From: Antilocapra americana
Lineage: Eukaryota > Chordata > Mammalia > Artiodactyla > Antilocapridae
DNA length: 64,000 nucleotides
Reading direction: 5' to 3'
Assembly (NCBI GenBank): GCA_007570785.1
Contig: ML660777.1
Coordinates: 3,301,436 to 3,365,435, forward strand
Shown here: positions 34,525 through 45,699 of the stretch, in pieces
How the letters are laid out: the number at the start of each line of letters is the position of its first letter
Position numbering within the stretch: position 1 is the stretch's first letter
The notes under the pieces: model-generated
Seen by the model: the letters and a program-made list of their open reading frames with translations, nothing else
Database searches by the model: none
Told to the model about the DNA's origin: nothing
Translations under genes and position numbers: made by a program

Positions 34525-36662
34525 TTATAGCTCAGATCATGAACTCCTTATTGCCAAATTCAGACTGAAATTGAAGAAAGTGGAGAAAATCACTAGACCA
34601 TTTAGGTATGACATAAATTATATCCCTTATGACTATACAGTGGAAATTACAAATAAATTTAAGGGACTAGATCTGATAGACAGAGTGCCTGATGGACTAT
34701 GGATGGAGGTTCATGACATTGTACAGGAGACAGGAATCAAGACCATCCCCAGGAAAAAGAAATGCAAAAAAGTAAAATGGCATCTGAGGAGGCCTTACAA
34801 ATAGCTGTGAAAAGAAGCGAAGTGAAAAGTAAAGGAGAAAAGGAAAGATATACCCATTTGATTGCAGAGTTCCAGAGAACAGCAAGGAGAGATAAGAAAG
34901 CCGTCCTCAGCCATCACTGAAAAGAAATAGAGGAAAAAAACAGAATGGGAAAGACTAGATATCTCTTCAAGAAAATTAGAGATATCAAGGGAACATGTCA
35001 TGCAAAGATGGGCTCAGTAAAGTAGAGAAATGGTATGGACCTAACAGAAACAGAAGATATTAAGAAGAGGTGGCAAGAATACACAGAAGAACTGTACAAA
35101 AAAGATCTTCACAACCCAGATAATCACGATGGTGTGATCACTCACCCAGAGCCACACATCCTGGAATGTGAAGTCAAGTGGGACTTAGGAAGAATCACTA
35201 CAAATGAAGCTAGTGGAGGTGATGGAATTCCAGTTGAGCTATTTCAAATCCTAAAAGATGATACCATGAAAGTGCTGCACTCAATATGCCAGTAAATTTG
35301 GAAAACTCAGCAGTGGCCCCAGGACTGGAAAAGTTCAGTTTTCATTCCAGTCCCAAAGAAAGGCAACACCAAAGAATGCTCAAACTACTGCACAGTTGCA
35401 ATCATTTCACACGCTAGTAAAGTAATGCTCAAAATTCTCCAAGCCAGGTTTCAGCAATATGTAAACTGCGAACTTCCAGATACTGAAGCTGGATTTAGAA
35501 AAGGCAGAAGAACCAGAGATCAAATTGCCAACACCCACTGAATCATCAAAAAAGCAAGAGAATTCCAGAGAAATATCTATTTCTGCTTTATTGACTATGC
35601 CAAAGCCTTTCACTGTGTGGATCACAATAAACTGTAGAAAATTTTGAAAGAGATGGGAATACCAGACCACCTGACCTGCCTCTTGAGAAACCTGTATGCA
35701 GGCCAGGAAGCAACAGTAAGAAATGGACATGGAACAACAGACTGGTTCCAAATAGGAAAAGGAGTACATCAAGGGTACATACTGTCACCCTGCTTACTTA
35801 ACTTATATGCAGAATACATCATGAGAAATGTTGGGCTGGAGGAATCACAAGTTGGAATCAAGATTGCTGGGAGAAATATCAATAGCCTCAGATAGGCAGA
35901 TGACACTACCTTAATGGCAGAAAGTGAAGAAGAACTAAAGAGCCTCTTGATGAAAGTGAAAGAGGAGAGTGAAAAGTTGGCTTAAAGGTCAACATTCAGA
36001 AAACTAAGATCATGGCATCTGGTTCCATCACTTCATTGCAGATAGGTGGGGAAAAAGTGTCAGACCTTATTTTTCTGGGCTCCCAAATCACTGCAGATGG
36101 TGACTGCAGGAAAGAAATTAAAAGACGCTTACTCCTTGGAAGGAAAGTTTTGACCAACCTAGATAGCATATTGAAAATCAGAGACATTACTTAATCAACA
36201 AAGGTCTGTCTAGTCAAGGCTATAGTTTTTCCAGTGGTCATGTATGGATGTGAGAGTTGGACTATATAGAAAGCTGAGTGCAGAAGAATTGATGCTTTTC
36301 AGCAGTGATGTTGGAGAAGACTCTTGAGAGTCCCTTGGACTACAAGGAGATCCAACCAGTCCATCCTAAAGGAGATCAGTCCTGGATGTTCATTGGAAGG
36401 ACTGATGTTGAAGCTGAAATTCCAGTACTTTGGCCACCTGATGCAAAGAGCTGACTCATTTGAAAAGACCCTGATGCTGCAAAAGATTGAGTGCAGGAGA
36501 TGAAGGGAACAACAGAGGATGAGATGGTTGGATGGCATCACCAACTCAATGGACGTGGGTTTGAGTGAACTCCAGGAGTTGGTGATGGACAGGGCGGCCT
36601 GGTGTGCTGTGGTTCACGGGGTCACAAAGAGTCGGACATGACTGAGCGACTGACTGAATTAA
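34525..36662 (+). mobile_element. BovB LINE, 5'-truncated
   Basis: Starts before the RT domain (tagctcagatcatgaactcc) and reaches the BovB terminus (tgactgagcgactgactgaa). Target duplication not resolved by eye. Confidence 0.92.
34571..36544 (+). pseudogene. BovB ORF2 remnant
   Basis: Degenerate RTE coding region: KGLDLIDRVPDGLWMEVHD (34650 on), LTETEDIKKRWQEYTEELYK (35038 on), FCFIDYAKAF (35580), GIPDHLTCLLRNLYAGQEA (35656 on), an ADDTTLMAESEEEL box just after a TAG near 35894, and ITADGDC with RLLLGRK. Multiple stops and frameshifts; not functional. Confidence 0.88.
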
Positions 36663-37006
36663 TAACTCATAAGTGCATTGACTTATGCAATGGCTTATAA
36701 AGTTGTTTGCTTTTCTCAGGAATGAGGGAAGGAGTGAGGGAGGAAATGGGAGGAAAAATTAAACCCTAGAGTCTCAGGACGCAACACTAAGAATAAAACT
36801 AAGCATTTTAATATATTCTAAAAATCTTGAGCCATAACAGTTTGATTTGAAACTACACTGTGATAAAGTTCTCCATGATTTCTAATTACACTAACAATCT
36901 CAATTATATACCAAAGCAATATCAGCGTTGAGTTTTGACTACTGACATATCTCTTCCTGTACTTACCTTGCTATACTCAATGTATCTGACATAGTCTGAC
37001 CAATTT

Positions 37007-37280
37007 GGACTCTATGGGAGAGGGCAAGGGTGGGATGATATGGGAGAACGGCATTGAAACATGTAAATTATCATATGTGAAATCAATTGCCAGCTCAGGT
37101 TTGATGCTAGATACAGGGTGCTCAGGGTTGGTGCACCGGGATGACCCAGAGAGGTGGAATCGGGAGGGAGGTGGGAGGGGGAATTCTGGAAGTGGACAGC
37201 GTGTATACCCATGGTGGATTCATGTCAATGTATGGCAAAACCCACACGATAATGTAAAGAAAATTAATTAATTAATTAAA
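37007..37280 (+). mobile_element. L1 3' UTR-only insertion
   Basis: ggcaagggtgggatgatatg, ggcattgaaacatgtaaatt, gtgtatacccatggtggatt, then an (AATT)-rich tail. Older subfamily than the copy at 20.6 kb: it retains gatacagggtgctcaggg. Confidence 0.88.
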
Positions 37281-37289
37281 GAAATGTGT

Positions 37290-37868
37290 AGATTGCCAAA
37301 TGAATGCCTGTGATCTGCATGATTATTTTGTTCTCAATAGGAAAAAAAACAAGTGCTCCTGGCATCTTTGACTCTAGCCTTAGGGATTTGAGCTCTGGTC
37401 AATCCAGGATTTGAGCTGGTAACACAGATTCCTTGAGAAATTAGAAAACCCACCCACACAGAAATCAAGCTTGGCTCTTTCTGTTACTGGAGAAGATTCT
37501 ATAATACCAAGATCCTCATACCACACACACAGGACGGTCCTGAGTTAGAGTCTGTGACCTGTAACAACATGAAATGGCCATCAAAACATCACTTTCTGTC
37601 TCAAACAAGCGTGCAGTGGCCTAGCTGAGCTATGAAATGAGTTTGAGAGTCATCTCAAGGTGAATTAGAGATCACAAATCCTTGTAACCTTCCCAAGTTT
37701 CTTTCTGCACATTGGAGTCAGAAATTCCTCCAAGGGAGGTCCTGGCTTTGTCCTGTCCATAAGCTATTCCTGGTAGGTTTCATGTAGGACAAATGTTGAG
37801 CAATGCTTCATAGAATAATTGAAATTAATTTCCTGCCACAAACACCCTCACACACACACACAATGGGC
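37290..37868. other. Unique intron
   Basis: No gene or confident repeat; a short CA repeat lies at about 37850-37862. Confidence 0.45.
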
Positions 37869-37999
37869 AGTCTTTTCTGACCACAATGCAATAAGATTAG
37901 ATGTCAATTTTAGGGGGAAAAAACTATTAAAAATTTCAACATATGGATGCTAAACTACATGCTTCTGAATAACTAACAAATCACAGGAGAAATCAAAAA

Positions 38000-40900
38000 A
38001 GAAATCAAAATATGCATAGAAACGAATGAAAATGAAAACATAACAACCCAAAGCCTGTGGGACACTGTAAAAGCAGTGCTAAGGGGAAGGTTCATAGCAA
38101 TACAGTCTTACCTCAAGAAACAAGAAAAAAAGTCAAATAAATAACCTAACTCCATACGTATAGTAACTAGAAAAGGAAGAAATGAAGAACCCCAGGGTTA
38201 GTAGAAGAAAATAAATCTTAAAACTTAGGGCAGAAATAAATGCAAAAGAAACAAAAGAGACCATAGCAAAAATCAACAAAGCTAACAGCTTGTTCTTTGA
38301 GAAGATAAAAAAAATTGACAAACCATTAGCCAGACTCATTAAGAAACAAAGGGAGAAGAATCAAATCAACAAAATTAGAAATGAAAATGGAGAACTCACA
38401 ACAGACAACACAGAAATACAAAGGATCGTAAGAGACTACTATCAGCAACTATATGACAATAAAATGGACAATATAACTTTCCAAAACTGAACCAGGAAGA
38501 AATACAAAATCTTAACAGACCCATCACAAGCACGGAAATCGAAACTGTAATCAGAAATCTTTTAGCAAACAAAAGCCCAGGACCAGAGAGCTTCATAGCT
38601 GAATTCTACCAAAAATTTACGGAAGAGCTAACACCTATCCTACTCAAACTCTTCCAGAAAATTTCAGAGAAAGGTAAACTTCCAAATTCATTCTATGAGA
38701 CCATCACTCTAATACCAAAATCATACAAAGATGTCACAAACAAAAAAAAAGACTACAGGCCAATATCACTGATGAACATAGATGCAAAAATCCTTAACAT
38801 AATTCTAACAAACAGAATCCAATAGCATATTAAAAGGATCATACATCATGACCAAGTGAGCTTTATCCTAGGAATGCAAAGATTCTTAAATATCCACAAA
38901 TCAATCAATGTAATACACCATGTTAACAAATTGAAAGATAAAAACCTTATGATTGTCTCAACAGATGCTGAGAAAGCCTTTGACATAATTCAACATCCAT
39001 TAAAAAAAAAATCCTCCAGAAAGCAAGAATAGAAGGAACATACCTCAACATAATAAAAGCTATATATGACAAACACACAGCAAATATTATCCTTAATGGT
39101 GAAACACTGAAAGCATTTCCCCTAAAGTCAGGAACAAGACAAGGGTGCCTGCTCTCACCACTACTATTCAACAGTTTTGGAAGTTTTGGCCACAGCAATC
39201 AGAGCAGAAAAACAAATAAAAGGAATCCAGATTGGAAAAGAAGTAAAACTCTCACTGTTTACAGATGATATGATCCTCTACATAGAAAATCCTAAAGACT
39301 CCACTAGAAAATTACTAGAGCTAATCAATGAATATAGTAAAGTTACAGGATATAAAATTGGCACATTCCTATACACTAACAATGATAAAACAGGAAGAGA
39401 ACTTAAGGAAACAATTCCATTCACCATTGCAACGAAAAGAATAAAATACTTAGAAATAGATCTACATAAAGAAACAAAAGACCTCTATATAGAAAACTAT
39501 AAAACACTGATGAAAGAAATCAAGGACACAAATAGATGGGGAAATATACCATGTTCATAGATGGGAAGAATCAATATAGAGAAAATGAGTATACTACCCA
39601 AAGCAATCTATAGAGTCAATGTAATCCCTATCAAGCTACCAATGGTTCTTTTCACAGAACTAGAACAAATAATTTCACAATTTGTATGGGAATACAAAAA
39701 AATCTCAAATAGTCAAAGCAGTCTTGAGAAAGAAGAATGGAACTAGAGGAATCAACTTGCCTGACTTCAGGCTACACTACAAAACTACAGTCATCAAGAC
39801 AGTATGGTACTGGCACAAAGACAGAAATATAGATCAATGGAACAAAATAGAAAGCCCAAAGATAAATCCATGCACCTATGGACACCTTATCTATGCCAAA
39901 GGAGGCAAGAATATACAATGGAGAAAAGACAATCTCTTTAACAAGTGGTGCTGGGAAAACTGGTCAACCACTTGGAAAAGGATGAAACTAGAACACTTTC
40001 TAACACCATACACAAAAGTAAACTCAAAATGAATTAAAGATCTAAATTTAAGGCCAAAAACTATAAAACTCCTAGAGGATAACATAGGCAAAACATTCAC
40101 TGACATAAATCACAGCAGGATCCTCTATGACCCACCTTCCAGAGTAAGGGAAATAAAAGCAAAAATAAACAAATAAGACCTAATTAAACTTAAAACTTTT
40201 TGCACAGCAAAGAAAACTATAATCAAGGTGAAAAGACAGCCTTCAGAATGGGAGAAAATAATAGCAAATGAAGCAACTGACAAAGAATTAATCTCAAAAA
40301 TATACAAGCAACTCCTGCAGCTCAATTCCAGAAAAATAAACCACCCAATCAAAAAGTGGGCCAAGAACTAGACAGACATTTCTCCAAAGAAGACATACAG
40401 ATGGCTAACAAACATATGAAAAGATGCACAACATCACTCATTATCAGAGTAATGTAAATCAAAACCACAATGAGGTACCATCTCATGCTGGTCAGAATGG
40501 CTGCTATCCAAAAGTCTACAAACAGTAAATGCTGGAGAGGGTGTGGAGAAAAGGGAACCCTCTTACACTGTTGGTGGGAATGCAAATTAGTACAGTCACT
40601 ATGGAGAACATTGTGGAAATTCCCTTAAAAACTGGAAATAGAACTGCTATATGACCTAGTAATCCCACTGCTGGACATACACATTGAGGAAATCAGAATT
40701 GAAAGAGACACGTGTATCCCAATGTTCATTGTAGCACTGTTTATAAAAGCCAGGACATGGAAGCAACCTAGATGTTCATCAGCAGACGAATGGATAAGAA
40801 AGCAGTGGTACATATAAACAATGGAATATTACTCAGCCTTTAAAAAGAATACATTAGACTCAGGTCTAATGAGGTGGATGAAACTGGGGCCTATTATACA

Positions 40901-41021
40901 GAGTGAAGTAAGCCAGAAAGAAAAACACCAATGCAAGCAGAGGGGGTATAGCTCAGTGGTAGAGCATTTGACTGCAGAAAAACACCAATGCAGTATACTA
41001 ACACATATATATGGAATTTAG
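38000..41021 (+). pseudogene. L1 ORF2 remnant
   Basis: ORF2 broken into several frames: 38290-38490 ([20 protein letters not shown]), 39177-39560 (FTDD in place of FADD near 39260, [17 protein letters not shown]), 39561-39746 ([11 protein letters not shown]), 39682-40032 ([20 protein letters not shown]). Stops, frameshifts and an altered RT catalytic box make it dead. The codon that is TAG in the two young copies is GAG here (40686-40688). Confidence 0.88.
40936..40976 (+). pseudogene. tRNA-Cys(GCA) 5'-half retro-insertion in L1
   Basis: 40942-40976 reads as the first 35 nt of a tRNA-Cys: GGGGGTATAGCTCAGTGGTA, then GAGCATTTGACTGCA, stopping at the GCA anticodon. Six extra bases (agcaga) precede the mature 5' end. 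It is flanked by the 17-bp direct repeat AGAAAAACACCAATGCA at 40919-40935 and 40976-40992, i.e. L1 sequence duplicated at insertion. There is no A tail. It lacks the anticodon 3' arm, T arm and acceptor 3' strand, so it cannot be a working tRNA. The exact 3' end is ambiguous by 1-3 bases because tRNA-Cys continues GA, as does the target. Confidence 0.93.
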
Positions 41022-41418
41022 AAAGGTGGTAACAATAACCCTGTATGTGAGACAGGAAAAGAGACACAGATGTATAGAAAAGTCTTTTGGATTCTGTGGG
41101 AGAAGGCGAGGGTGGGATGATCTGAGAGAACAGCATTGAAATATGTATATTATCATATGCGAAACAGATCACCAGTCCAGGTTCGATGCTTGAGACAGGG
41201 TGCTCAGGGCTGGTGCACTGGGATGACCCAGAGGGATGGGAAAGGGAGGGAGTTGGGAGGGAGTTCAAGATGGGGAACACATGTACACCCATGGCTGACT
41301 TACGTCAATGTATGGCGAAAACCACTACAATATTATAAAGTAATTAGCCTCCAATTAAAATAAATAAATTTTTTTAAAAAGGAAAAAAATTTAAAAAAAA
41401 ATTTTTTAAGAAATTGAT

Positions 41419-41495
41419 ATGTATACCCATGGCAGTTTCATGTCAATGTATGGCAAAATCAACACAATAAAGTAAAGAAAATTTAAGAAAATAAA
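41419..41495 (+). mobile_element. 77-bp L1 3' end insertion with target duplication
   Basis: Only the last L1 bases (gtatacccatggcagtttca, tgtcaatgtatggcaaaatc) plus an A-rich tail, flanked by AAGAAATTGAT at 41408-41418 and 41496-41506. Confidence 0.88.
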
Positions 41496-41509
41496 AAGAA
41501 ATTGATCAC

Positions 41510-42005
41510 TATTTCTGGAGGCTACTTCTTATTCAATGCAAGCTCTAGGAACAGGAAATGTTATATTCTGTTTTTCTTCCTATACTACTCACATATTGCC
41601 ATTTTCATAAATTTTAATAGACATCAAAATAATCTAATAAAAATACCCAAATACTTAACCTCCAAAATAAAATAAGAAGTCTTTCACTCCAAGTCAATTA
41701 TTCTTTAGGACTGTATAAATTGGGGGGAAAAAGTTACATTTTTGTGAGCATCAGAGGAAAAATACTCCACATGAGTGGAGTATTCTCAAAAGTATGAGTG
41801 GACTATGTGTGGAAAACTCTCAAGAATCATTAAGTTTCTGAAAGCCACAACTAAAGACTTTATCAATACACTAGGGAGTTGGGCCATATAATATGTAACA
41901 CTTCTCATAGCTTTGACATCCTCTGATTCCACAATGGAAATACAAGGTATGGCCAAAGAGTCTATGTGAGGGAATGAAGTTATCAGAAAGTATAAAAGAA
42001 AAGAA
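41510..42005. other. Unique intron with a short hairpin
   Basis: No gene or repeat recognised apart from the inverted repeat at 41761-41784. Confidence 0.45.
41761..41784. repeat. Perfect 10-bp inverted repeat, 4-nt loop
   Basis: AATACTCCAC, atga, GTGGAGTATT. Confidence 0.9.
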
Positions 42006-42012
42006 GACTCTC

Positions 42013-42228
42013 AGAGTTGCTGTCTCTAAGTTGTATCTAACTCTTTGCAATCCCATGGACTGTAGCCCACCAGGTTCCTCTGTCCATTGGATTTCCCAGG
42101 CAAGAATACTGGAGTACGTTGCCATTTCCTTCTCCAGGGGATCTTCCCAGCCCAGGGATTGAACCTGCATCTCCTGTGTCTCCTCAATTGTCAGGTGGAT
42201 ATTTTACCAGTGAGCCACCAGGAAAGCC
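42013..42228 (-). mobile_element. Bov-tA SINE, antisense
   Basis: Complement of Bov-tA: ctgtagcccaccaggttcct, caggcaagaatactggagta, cagggattgaacctgcatct, gagccaccaggaaagccca. Confidence 0.9.
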
Positions 42229-42489
42229 CACCTCAGAAAATTTACTTTCTGGAAACATCACACAACTCCATTATCAGTAGTTTTTATTAAAGCAGTTTTG
42301 CAGCCTACATAGACACACATTCAATATACTAAATCTGAAAAATATTTCTGAAAATTTTCTGAAGCTTTTCCTCAAAAAATCTAAGTTTGCATAGCAAATT
42401 CATAATTCACAAAGTTCTTGTGTGATATTGTTTAGTCCTGAAAATAATTCTGCTGTTAGGAATTGAGAGTATATTTGCTACATATGTGT

Positions 42490-42710
42490 TCTAAGGCCCT
42501 GGGTCCCAATCTTGACATGGCTTCTCATCAACTGATTTCCTGGTAATCCAAGACTCAACTATGCCTCACTCTGCTCATCTATAAAATAGACACAATAATG
42601 ATACCTACCTAAAAGTGCTATGGTAAAAGAAATTAAATGAGGTAATATATGTTTGTCAATCACTTAGCACTTGGTGCTTATTCTCAATTTTCAATTTAGC
42701 ATGCTTTCAA
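42490..42710 (+). mobile_element. MIR SINE
   Basis: tctgctcatctataaaatag, acaataatgatacctaccta, aattaaatgaggtaatatat, cacttagcacttggtgctta: MIR order, diverged. Confidence 0.65.
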
Positions 42711-42784
42711 TATTCTAAATTTTTAACATGGAAAGAGTCATAATGGCTTCCCTATTGTTTAAAACACTGAAGCATGTAGCACGC

Positions 42785-42958
42785 ACTCGCACTCACTCAG
42801 TCATATTCAGATCTTTGTGACCCCATGGACTGTAACCCAAAAGGTTCCTCTGTCCATTGGATTCTCTAGGCAATCTTTTTGACCCAGGGATCAAACACAC
42901 ATCTCTTGCATCTCCTGCACTGGCAAGTGGATTCTTTACCACTGAGCCATTTGAGAAC
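42785..42958 (-). mobile_element. Bov-tA SINE, antisense, with small deletion
   Basis: actcactcagtcatattcag, accccatggactgtaaccca, tgacccagggatcaaacaca, ggattctttaccactgagcc. The segment between ggattctctaggca and tgaccc is shortened. Confidence 0.87.
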
Positions 42959-42964
42959 CTTATT

Positions 42965-43665
42965 AACTATTCAATAAATGTGTGCTATTATTATCCTTAT
43001 GGCATATTATATTTTCCAAAGATATGACACCAATATATACTACCCATGTGTTGCTTTTACAATGTGATATTGCCACATCTGCATTGAGAAATGGAGTCTG
43101 TGTTCCCTCCTCTTGAAGTCATCCTGTATGACTTCTGAAGGTTAAGTCATACAGGTGATACAACTTTGCCCAGCCATCTAGAGATGTCTTCCCTTGGAAA
43201 CCGGTTACCACAAGATGAGGGAGCCAAGCAGCCCATCATCATGGAGAGGGTATGTGTAGGATCTCAAGCCACAGAACAAGATTCCAGCACACAGCCAGCA
43301 TCAACCGACAGAGAGGTGAGTGAGTGAGGTTACAAGTCACTCCAGCTCCCAAAGTTTGAGCCACTCCAGCTGATGTCAACTAGAGCAGAGAGTTGTCCCC
43401 ACTGAGTCCCATCCAACTGTAGATTCATGAAAAATTATTAAGGTGTTAAATTTTATGAAATTGAATTTTGCCTAAGATTACACAGATATTAAGAGGTAGC
43501 AAGTGAACTTGGAAGCAGATTTTCCAATTCGAATCATGTTTTCTTGTCACAATTTCAAACTCAGAGAGTTACCTTAAGCAAGAATGTCTTGAGTATATGC
43601 CTGGCTCATTGTCACATTGTGGGTTGATCTTACCCCATCTCTCATCATTTGAATTCAAGAAGCCT
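42965..43665. other. Mostly unique intron
   Basis: Contains a hairpin (43123-43155) and a probable antisense MIR remnant at about 43430-43545; otherwise unassigned. Confidence 0.45.
43123..43155. repeat. Perfect 12-bp inverted repeat, 9-nt loop
   Basis: CCTGTATGACTT, ctgaaggtt, AAGTCATACAGG. Confidence 0.9.
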
Positions 43666-43667
43666 CC

Positions 43668-43864
43668 TGCCCTGGTGGCTCAGATGGTAAGAATATGCCT
43701 GCAAAGCAAGAGACTTGGGTTTGATCCCTGGTTTGGGAAGATCCCTGAAGAAGAGAATGGCCACCTACTGCAGTATTCTTGCCTAGAGCATTCCATGGCC
43801 AGAGGATCCTGGCAGGCCACAGTTCATAGGGTTGCAAAGAGTTGGATATGACTGAAGTTACTGA
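43668..43864 (+). mobile_element. Bov-tA SINE
   Basis: ccctggtggctcagatggta, ggtttgatccctggtttggg, agagaatggccacctactgc, then gttggatatgactgaagtta. Its 3' end runs into a CA repeat. Confidence 0.9.
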
Positions 43865-43891
43865 ACACACACACACACACACACACACACA
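43865..43891. repeat. (AC)13 microsatellite at a SINE tail
   Basis: Uninterrupted AC dinucleotides directly after the Bov-tA tail. Confidence 0.95.
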
Positions 43892-43894
43892 GCC

Positions 43895-45200
43895 TCCCAC
43901 AAACCACATTTCAGAAGCAAACACCATACATGGGCAACAGCACGCATATCTTGACTCCTGACAGGAATTTCTGTTTCTGCTCTGGTTGTCTCCTCACTTG
44001 GCTGCCAGCTTAGACTGCCTTCCTGACTTCTGATCCTGGACTAATCATGCAATACCACTCATTAGGCCATCACCTGGAGTACTTAGGAGCCCCTTTGTTA
44101 GAGAACTTTTAGATATTCCCTAGTTCTCCCCACTATCTCTTTGCTTGGAGTTCAGTAAGCATAAATCCACACTTAGTAACATAATGTTATGAAATGTTAA
44201 ATATGCTTCTCAAATGAAAACTAGTATTAACTTCTGAGCCAATAAAATTTTAATATGAAGCTAATGAAGCTGTAAGCTTTTGGGCTGCTAACTTAAATAC
44301 GTTTCTTCCAAGGACATGGAAGAGGCTGTAACAATATACTTACAGACATTTTTTTAAATTAAATTTGCTAAGTGCGATGTACTTTCAACAACCTTGAATC
44401 TTCCCCTATTCCTGAGAGTGGCTTAGTCAAAATTGGATCACACACAACAGCTATTAACTTCTTTTTCTTTAGGAGTGGTTTTTTAATTAACTTGAAATCT
44501 TAAAACTGTTTGAAAACAGAAAAGTTAAAACAACTTCTTCATAGTCTAAAATTTTCAGTAAAGTTTATTGGAACTTCTCAAATTAAAAAATAAAATCAGG
44601 ATTTTAATAACCAAATACACAGGGGAATGTTTCCTCTCCCCTAGTAGTTACAACTTCAACTGAAATGCTACAACTAATTATATATTTGGAACATGCAAGT
44701 ATTTGAAAACTCTTCTATAATAGACCAGTACAAAATGAGATTATTATTTAGTTCAGAGACTATTTTGATGCCCTGCTTCAGTCATTTTAGAAAATTAGCT
44801 TGGCTCTATTTTAAACTGATAATACTGATAATTGTTAAAGGTTAAACTATATCTACAATATGTTTTAAAATATATATTTGTGTATAAACACCTATATGCC
44901 AAAAACATACAAGAAAGCAATATATCCAAAAGTTAACAGTAAATATCTTTTGGTGGTGAGATTATGGTTGATTTTTCTTTCCTTTATGTTTTCCTTTATC
45001 TTATAAATATTTATAATAAATGTAGACTATCTTTATAATCAGAAATAAAGAATAAGTATTCACTGTCAATAATCCCTTTTTTCTTACGTTGGTCCAAATA
45101 AAATCACATTTGCATGCAGTTCAGTCTTCATTAAGATTAACTCAGTTTGTACCACAATTTGGGCCAACTTTTAGGATCTCTGTTAAAAGGAACCTCTCTA
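43895..45200. other. Unique AT-rich intron
   Basis: No gene or confident repeat recognised. Confidence 0.45.
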
Positions 45201-45206
45201 AAATCT

Positions 45207-45231
45207 ACACACACACACACACACACACACA
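45207..45231. repeat. (AC)12 microsatellite
   Basis: Uninterrupted AC dinucleotides, just upstream of an L1 insertion. Confidence 0.95.
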
Positions 45232-45256
45232 AAATAAATAAAGTAGAAGCTCTTTG

Positions 45257-45685
45257 CATTAAAAAAAATTCATTTGAATCAGTTCTACTCAGGTGGACGG
45301 AACTGGAGCCTATTATCCAGAGTGAAGTAAGCCAGAAGGAAAAACAACAATACAGTACACTAACGCATATATATGGAATTTAGAAAGATGGCAGCGAGAA
45401 CGCTGCATGTGAGACAGCAAAAGGAACGCAGTCGTATAGAACAGACTCGTGGATTCTGTGGATGAGGGCAAGGGTGGGATGATATGGGAGAATGGCATTG
45501 AAACATGTTAATTATCATATGTGAAATCAATCGCCAGCCCAGGATTGATGCCTGGGGCTGGTGCACCGAGATTTCCCAGGGGGAGGGAATCGGGAGGGAG
45601 GAGAGAGGGGAATTCTGGAAGGGGAGCATATGTAAACTCTTGGCGATTTTATGTCATTGTATGGCAAAACCAATAAAAAAAAAAA
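45257..45685 (+). mobile_element. L1 3' end insertion with target duplication
   Basis: Contains the ORF2 C-terminal tail (FESVLLRWTELEPIIQSEVS) and 3' UTR ending in an A run. Flanked by AGAAGCTCTTTG at 45245-45256 and 45686-45697. Confidence 0.93.
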
Positions 45686-45699
45686 AGAAGCTCTTTGAA

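Larger units (their letters stand above)
37870..41385 (+). mobile_element. Older L1, 5'-truncated at the end of the endonuclease region
   Basis: Starts at ttttctgaccacaatgcaat, covers ORF2 and the 3' UTR (gggatgacccagagggatgg, caatgtatggcgaaaaccac) and an A-rich tail. Interrupted at 40936-40975 by a tRNA-derived insertion. More diverged than the 1-3313 and 20.6-kb copies. Confidence 0.92.

Noticed and set aside
40942..40976. Functional tRNA-Cys gene
   Set aside because: Only the 5' half is present; no T arm, 3' acceptor strand or terminator, and it lies between target repeats inside an L1.
45207..45231. CRISPR-like or satellite array at the CA repeats
   Set aside because: Plain dinucleotide microsatellites; no spacer-repeat structure anywhere in the window.
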